A DNA stretch of 64,000 nt from Agelas oroides (taxonomy: Eukaryota; Porifera; Demospongiae; Agelasida; Agelasidae), in the NCBI GenBank assembly GCA_949130485.1, contig OX422183.1:12622543-12686542 (forward strand), read 5' to 3'. The first letter of the stretch is position 1. Each line of letters opens with the position of its first letter. The notes below the pieces were generated by a model. It saw only the letters and a program-made list of their open reading frames with translations. It did no database searches and was not told where the DNA came from. Below, one piece after another: positions 12,801 to 21,800 of the stretch. Position numbers and translations under genes: made by a program.

Positions 12801-15800
12801 CAAACTTTTCTAAGTAGCATGCCATGGATCCCAACAGATTCTTGCACAGAAGTTCTTATAAATGGGGTGTGCCCATGCTGTGCCCCCTAGTTATGCCACT
12901 GAGGGATCACATGACTAGAGTACTCGACTATAATTAGAGTGGAGTGAACATGACTGCACCTTTGTTGCCAATTATGAAATTATTACAATGAGCATCACCT
13001 GGCATGTTTGGGAAGATTCGTTCACGCAGTTTTTGCAGTGTGTACTACGTCAACCACTAATTGCTATCCAAGTTCTTGCAACTTCTGGTTGCAAGAGTGT
13101 CGACTGCACAGAATTAAGCAATTTGATTTGATGGAATGTTTAATTCTCAGTGTTGCAACCAGATGTTGCAAGAACTCAGAAAATACTGTACAATACTAGG
13201 TCATAATTATTAGTAAGTGACATACTTGACTCATCGGTTGTTGCTGTAAGAATTTTGCTAGAGCTTCCTTCTCCTACAGATGTATTAGCTGTAACAAAGC
13301 ACCCATAGTTGGTAAAGGGGGTGAGGTTTTCCACAAAAGCTTCCAATTCCGTTCCATTTGTCACCACCAGAATAGCATAGTCTATCATGTTGCCAAGTCC
13401 ATCTTCTTCTCCAGACATAGCAATTGCACTTCCTGAAGCGGAACCCAAGTTTTGCTGTGCATCATTAACAATAATTTCCTTGCAGTATACACTATAAGCT
13501 ATAATAATTCCGTTTGGTTCTTCTGGTATTCTCCACTGAATATAGAGTTCGGTTGGAGAGCCAACCACTCTGGCAAGGGTGGTATTCATGGGATTGGTTG
13601 GAACTGAGGAACATGAATAAAACAGGTATTCGGAATAATCAAGTGAACATGGGGTGATAAATTTTGCATTGAAACGCAATGATATGAGCTTTGAATGAAT
13701 TCAGCAGATCTTAATCAAAATGAGCTATATGCTTAACAGCAAATACTACATAGTCTGGGCAAAAGCTTTGGCATAATCCTTAATGCATAAAACATACTGT
13801 CTTCAGGGGTTAAAATCATCATTTCATCACTGTAAGGCCCAGTTCCTGGTGTTGTGAATGCTGCCACTGCACATCTGTACACAGTGTATGGCTTGAAGAT
13901 GGTAGCTGAAAGGTTGGTTGCATGGTCATCTGAGTAGAGTTGAAACATCATCCCATTGTCATCTGAAACAATGCTTACAGTGTAACCGAGTATCACTCCG
14001 TTTTGTTGCTCCAGCAGAGGAGGTTCCCATGAGAAGTAGAGAGTACGAGGGGTGGTAGCTTCAGTTGTGAAATTCAAGGGAGAACCAGATGGGACTACAA
14101 CCAATCAAAGTAGAAATAAGATCAACAAAATGTCGTATTCGGAATGGTAAGAAGGTAACAAGTAACTATGAATACTGGCTCTTCCATAATTATACTTGTA
14201 CTCTTACTAAATTAATACAGCATAGAAAACAAGCATTGTCTTTCAGCAAATGTAGATACACATATCTAGTAAAAATAATTTATAGATCACCATCTTGAGG
14301 AGTGATGATGGAGACAGATATGGAGAATGGTCCAATCCTGATGGTGACAGCAGCAACCATACAAGTATAGGTGTAGTATGGGTGGAGCTCTGAAATATTC
14401 AACTGAGTGGCACCAGCAGTGTACACATCCATTTCCCCAGTGTCCAATTCCAGAACAGAAACAAGGTAGTGACGTAGAAAACCATTTTGATTCTCAAGAG
14501 CAATAGCATCCCACATCAGTGCAATTGTAGTTGAGTTAACTGCATGGCCAGATAAGTTTGGAGGAGCTTCACTGGGAGCTGAAAGGGGAATATTTGAGAG
14601 TAATGTAACAACAATTAACAATAACTTGTGCAGAAAGCCCAATCAAATATGCAGTTAGTAGATTTGGAGTAAATGACAGTCTTTATTATTCCTTAGTAAT
14701 AGAAGGTGGGTTTGAGTTGATTTTACAAAGCAGACATTCACTGACAGACTGCAGTACCCAATGGTTCTTGAACAGTAACTGTTAGAAAGCACTTGTGAAA
14801 TTAGTGTTTATTCAGTATGTATATATTGGGCTATGCACAGAATTCAGCCTTTTTGTAAATGACATGTAGATACAGTGGAATCAAATTATAGACAACTGTA
14901 CATCCCATGACATCAACTATCAATTTAGGGTAACCACAAGGCATGATTGCTAACCTACATAGTTTGGTCATGCTTGTGCTAATTACTTAAACAGTTCACT
15001 GTATCCTACCACAAACAAACCTCAGCTGAACCACTGCACATTAAAATGTTAGTACAGTGGATAGTATGTTAGCAGTAGTGTGAGTGTACTGTTGTGGCTA
15101 AGTGTATTCAATGCTTCACTACTGTGGTGTGAGCCTGAGAAAGGAGCATGACGTGGTGGTGCTACATGAAATGACACACAATCATTGACTCAAGCTGAGA
15201 AGCAAGCACAAAGTCTATTTTATTTGTCTCATGTATCACCCTAACCATGCAGAAAAGTCTAGCACTTTTAATGGTCTTGCTATCTAAAAAGAAAACAGTC
15301 TGCTGCTCTCTTCTTTCAGTGGGTAAAATGGCTCATTTGGTCTTATAAATGTATCACTTTGAACAGACTGGTTTCTCTATTCATGTGTACATTTATCAAC
15401 ACTCTGATTCTTCGAACATTTGCTGACAGATTAGCCTTGTATCTCTGAGGTGCAGTTAGACACCAGGAAAATCGCACCATACATGACAAAAAACAAACAA
15501 ACAGTTACTGTTAGACACTTGGAAAACCTTACAGCAGGTCAACCATATGCATCAAAGCACGTTTTGCCATTGTTGTCATTGAAACGATCATTAATATATT
15601 GCGGTCTATAAGCAAGATTTTTGTACTTGGCAGTAAATGGGTATCATTCTCCATTCTCCTCCCGTGCATAGTTGTTGGCTAGTGACAACTGGTAGCTAGG
15701 TCTGGAAAAAAAATAGCTCATGTCTTAAGGTACCAATGGGATGACATTTAGCTCCTCACATTTAGAAAAGGGAGGTGGCTTTAGTTTATGGAGATGTTAT

Positions 15801-18800
15801 ATACTCAAAGTCAACTAAGTGATCTTACCATCTTCTGGCAACTGGATGGTGAGGTTTCCTGTGTATGGGCCAGGGCCTGTTGTAACAGCAGCCACACGAC
15901 ATGTATAGCTGTAGTAGGGGTGTAGAGACTGTAGTGTAACTTGAGTGTTGGTTGGCTGCTCTTGAGATTCTGAAGCAGTTTCATGTTCAGTCACAACTAC
16001 AATGTAGTGTCGAATGTATCCATTTATCTGGTCAAAGGGTGGTGGATCCCAAGAGAGAGTGATAGTTGTTGAGTTCATGAAACTGACAGAGAAGTTGCTA
16101 GGTGGTGCACTGGGAGCTGTAGAAGTGGATTTTACACATACAGAGTACCTGTCATTATACTACTTGGGAAATTAAATTAAATACATCCATTGGAAAGCAG
16201 CAGTACCCATGCCACATGAGTAGCTACATACCTATGAACTTTTCTACCATCGGTGAACATATATATAAAAGATGAAACTTGGCTTTCTTGAAGTCCCAAT
16301 TGTCAGTTTCATCTTTTATATATACTAGCATTTTCATAGTACAACTGCTAATATTGACATCAACAGTAGTGTAATCAAAGCCAATTATTTGGCTGTTGCT
16401 TTACCACCATTTTAGCCTCATGCTCAGGCTCCTACCCAGAAGTTTTTTGGATAGAAATCCGGGAATGATGCTACCACTATTTTATTGAGTAATTATACAT
16501 CACTGGAACAATAATGGGTCACACCAGATGTGGTTTAGATCATCAGTTGGGGTAGAGTGCTACATGCATATGTATTCTTCATAAGAATAAGAACAAATTA
16601 CCCTCAAGGCTCACCCCGAAGTCAAAGTATTGAGAAAGAGTTTATTTAAGCTACTTAGCTATCCTATGTTAATTTAAAAGTGTCTATCACAAAATGAGGA
16701 CCACCTGCAACAATGATGGACATGCCAGCTACTTTTTGGGAGCATCCTGCTTCCTTGCTGGCCTTACAACTGAAGAATACCAGCACATTGCTAGTGTGAG
16801 GAGCATCTCTCCGCCTCACATTGTATGCTTGGTCCCCACCTAATCTCTACCACCATGAATTCAGCCAGCACAGATTAATACCAAACTAGCTACAATTTTT
16901 CATACTTCTGTGTGTTTAACGTCAACATGAACAACTTGATTCAGTTTGATCTTACATGTTTCAAGTGTCTTTAGTTGAAAAGGATCACTAAAGGGTCCAC
17001 GTCTAACAGTATGTGCTGCTACTTCACACTGGTATGTATAATATGCATGGAGGGATCCCAATCTCAGGTCATCTCCAAGAGCAAAGAAAGTCCATCTCTG
17101 TCCTGTTTCTATCTCCCTCAGATCCACCTCATAGTACAAGATGATGCCATTAATATCCACTGGTGGTGGGGGTGACCAGGTGAAAGAAAGCACAGTTGGG
17201 CTTTGAGCAACACCACTAACAGACTGTGGTGTTGATGATGGAGCTGTGGGGAAAAGACAGAGGTAAACCGGTGGCCTTTACATTTCAACAACTTGTGTAT
17301 ACATACCTGTTTGTAGAGTCCTAAGTGTAACTGGATGAGTAGAATTTCCTAGTCCAAATGCATTCCTTGCCTTGACAGTGCAAGTATACACTGTGTACTC
17401 CTCCAGTGTTTGAGGAAATGTATAGGTGGTAACACCCACACTAACATTAACATATATGTCTGACACATTTACAAACTGTTCTTGTGTAGCCATCACTTGG
17501 TAGGAGGACACAGCAGTCAGTGAGTTCAGGAAAGTTACCACTGGTGCCTGCCAGGTGAGTGTGGCTGTCCTGTTGCCGATGCCAGAAACTTGCAGGTTTG
17601 TTGGTGGCAGTGGTGGAACTGAAATAGGAGAAGTAGATTTAAAAACTATCCATGGTCAATAATTAAAATCTCTTTTATTAACAAGGTTTCTGTTCAAGTA
17701 ATATAATCTCAGTCCCTGGCTCTCTGTGCAATAACAAGGGGCAGAACCTGGTACATTTTATTGGATTCATGATGTTGGACACAACTTTTAATCATGTAGG
17801 TGTAGGGTAGACACATTTACACATGGTACAATCTTCTTTTTGGGTAAACATGGTTTTACATAGTATGATTTTTTGTGTTTGCAGTCAAGCAATACCATAT
17901 TTCCTTGATTACTTTCCATGGGTACTATTAATTTCAGACCGTACTTACCCGCAGGTACAATACGAGGGCAGGAACAAAATGAGGGTGGGTTCAATTAACT
18001 TCAACCTAGTCTGTCGTGCACTCTGACCGTGCACATGCACCATCGATTGTGTGGGTCACGGTAACTTTTGTATAAAAGTATGAAAATTTCCTTGAGTTAC
18101 TCATGGGAAGGAATTATGCAAACCATGCCACCAGTTACTCATGGGGAGGAATTATGCAAAACCTGTTTTGCATAATTCCTCCTCCTTATGCAATAGTCGA
18201 AAAGAGTTGATACCTAATCATTTCTTTGTAATTGACTGCTTGGACTTCCTCAGGGACGTCTCATGGGAACGTCTTTTTCAAGATGCCTCTATACAGCTAC
18301 GAATGGTTGGCCTGTTTGACCATGACCATTTTTCATTAGCATGACTGATACTAAGACATAAGCAGCATACAAAAATGGATAAAGTAGGTATGCATGTAGT
18401 AATGAGATTCATGAAGGAAACATACAGACAATGCAAGAAAGGATTTATGCACAAAAGTCATTAATGATGTGGAACTTACCTGCAATGCAGGTAGTGATGA
18501 GTTGATTCATAGTCAATTAATAATTAGGTATATGCTCTATTTGACTTTTGCATAAATCCTTTCCATGAAGGAAACATGGAGAATTACACCCTGGAAGCAT
18601 AAGTCACAAATGATTAGGAACATACCCAAATAGTACACCTGCAAATAGTTATGAGATTCATAGTCAATTACAAAGAAATGACTACGTCTCTACTCTTTTC
18701 GATATTTGTTTAAATCCTTCCCATGAAGATAGTGTAAAGATTGTATAATATGAGGGATTTATAAACAGGTTTTGCATAATTCCTCCCAATCGGTAACTGG

Positions 18801-21800
18801 TGGCATGTTTTGCCTTCCCATATGAGCAATAAACCCTTCTCAAGTTAAGGTTTGCATAATTCCCTCCCATTTCATTACTGTGTGGGGACTATTTAGGGTG
18901 GGGTTAATTTTCATTTACTTAAGTGGGTGTTTGTGGTTGCTTGCGGGATTAATTCAAGAAACCAAGGAAATATGGAATGTTTTTTTCATGGTAGAACTGC
19001 TTGTTATCATGAGTTAGTGTTGACAATTTGTCAATAAATCAAGTTGTGCTTACTTCCCATGTACCACATTGTCTCCCTCATCTCGCATGAAGAGCTTACA
19101 AAACTAAGGGTTGTCACCATCAGGTTTTTAACTGGTACTACCATAGATATGGAAATTTTCATGTTGTAAAATTTTTTTGTTTTCTTATTCCATGTAAAAT
19201 TGTTTTTGTGGTCATAGACACTCACGAAAATTTTTGTTATGGTATTAAATCAGTTCTACATTCCTGAGATTACACACGTCAGTAACATGAAGTATGAACA
19301 GCTTGCTACATTTGTGGCAACCCACGCAGGTCATGCGATTGCCATGAGTCACCGGGGGTATCGAACTCAAAGGCTGTCTTGTGCTAATGACTAGCTAGCT
19401 GTGCTGTAAAACGAAGAGCTGTCTTGCACAAAACAACTAGCTAGCTGCATTGTGAAACCATGTGTGCAAAATGTGCTGACCATTATGATTAATATTCGTT
19501 GTAAAATATAATTCGTGTTTTTTTAATTAATTTCATGGTTAATGCAAATTATGAAAATACCTTACAACAAAAATTTCCAGAAGTTAGGTACTAATTCACA
19601 ATAACATTATGGAAGTTTTCCTTAGTGAAACAAACTTGCTAACTCTTACAACATGGTAACCATGGGATTTATGATGATTACTATTATTATCCAACCCTTG
19701 TCCTCAAGCTCTGCTATAAATCCCTATAGCTAGTTATGATGCTATAACTATAACTTAGTAAGCAACTTTCTACTACCAACCTTCACAAGTATGTCCATCG
19801 CTGTTAAGTTGGTAGCCATTATTGCATGAACATAAGTAACTTCCATCTGAGTCATGGCAGTTGTGGTGGCAACCTCCATTGCTACTGAGGCACTCATTAA
19901 TGTCTAAAACATGTGTATAAAATATTATATAACTATTGATACACTCTGATTGAAAAATATATGTACTTACTTGTGCAAGAAAATCCATTGCCTTGATATC
20001 CAGTGTTGCAAGAGCACGTGTAACTCCCCGGAGTATTGATACAATTTGCATGGCGATGACACATGTGAGTGCCACTAGTACATTCATTTATATCTGCAGT
20101 TTACAAGTCATAACAATATGAAGAATAACAGTATAGCTATACATGCATCAGACTGCTGAATTTGTAGCATATCAAATGAATGTTCAACTTGACTGCTTTA
20201 TTTTCATGATACCTACTTTATTTCCTGTAAACATGGTGGCGTTAATAGTTACTGTAGGCCAGACACAAGAACAGAGCAAACACTAGGCCACTCCAAATTA
20301 TATATACTTCTGTCTCAGCTCCTCTGCCCACACCCTTCCAGGTTGTTCCAATTTATGAGCATCCTGGTGTAATGCACATGCACAGAAGCAGTGCACACTG
20401 GAACCCAAAGCTTCCTGGTTGACTTCCATGCAGGTAAGAGTTGTATCTTGCATTTCCAGCTTTAATTCTACCGTTTTTTGCTGTATTTATACACAGATGG
20501 ATGGTGATAGCATTATTTTTGTGCTTCAAGAGAAACTGTAATGATATTTTGGGGTTTTCTTATAAGTGATGTTTTTGTTCATACTATGTTTTGATTATTA
20601 CTATGTTGCTGATGTACTGCCAACACATATAGTAGCAGCGAAATCATAGGTCATGACCAAGCTGGAAAAGGACCTTTATTTTTCTCTACCTCTCTACTTC
20701 TACCTCTCTCCTTCTTCGAGCCTGAGTGAGCAATGCAGAGCTGCATACAGACCATGCATGTTTGTCAGGTATCATGGAATGCTGACTAAATAGTTTTGTG
20801 ATGTCATTTATTTGTACCTGTTGTACACGTGGAACCACTCCATCCAGCTGTGCATACACAGGTGTTGGGTGCTGTACAAGCGCCTCCATTTGGACAGGAT
20901 GTAGCTCCTGAACACAGGGCTGAAATGTAGATGAGTATAATCAATTCATGTGCATGTGAGTGCTGCTAGGTACATTCTTACCATGACAGGTTGATGTTCC
21001 ATATCCTGAGCAGCAGTAAGTGTATGCCTGACTGCGATAGGCAGTGTATGCCTGCCGGCTGTAGATGACAAAATTGAGTGGTCTATAGTAGTTTAGTAAA
21101 TGTGTTTTCTAAACCACCAACATAAATCTTTCAGAGCCCTTTGCATGGTAACTACACGATCATTTAATAGCTATGGGGTGCCATGCACTTATGATAAAAG
21201 TATACATCAAATTAGAATGCAGAATATCAGTTAGAGATATATATATATATAAATGTCTCACTACATTTGTAAATGTCCAGATAAAATTATAAATCTAGTT
21301 CCGCATGCATTTGTATATCAGCCAGTGTATTTGTAAATAACCACACTTACACATGCATAAACCTCCCATCATATTTATAAATTATCCATCACATTTATAA
21401 ATCACCCACCCTGCAGTACAAGCTTATGCATGTTGTATCCTGGATGGATACAACATGCATAAGCTTGTCCCGCGGTATGAAAATGTCAGCAGTTCTCTGC
21501 AAACCGCTAGCAGTTCAGTTGTACATGCACATTAAGGATAACAACTTTACTTTCACCACACCATGCCTACATACATAGAAGTTTCTCACTGACAAGTGGG
21601 CACTTAAAAAATTACCAAGCGATGTAAAAAGTTAAGGAGGAAGGAAGAGGAGAGAAGGCATTTGCTCAAAGGGGGTGTATTACTGCAAGCTTAGCTGAAG
21701 TGTTTAGAGGAACCAATTTCTTAAAACTCTTGGCAAAATTCATAATTGCTACCCACTTTCATCTTTGGTATGTGGTTACTCTTCCTAATAGAGCATATCT

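Larger units (their letters stand above)
17619..19780. other. Intron with foldback element and SINE head
   Basis: The 2.16-kb intron between the EGF and FN3 regions contains a 774-bp foldback element (18097-18870) and a tRNA-like SINE head (about 19345-19405). The remainder is AT-rich with no exon-like frame. Confidence 0.55.
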
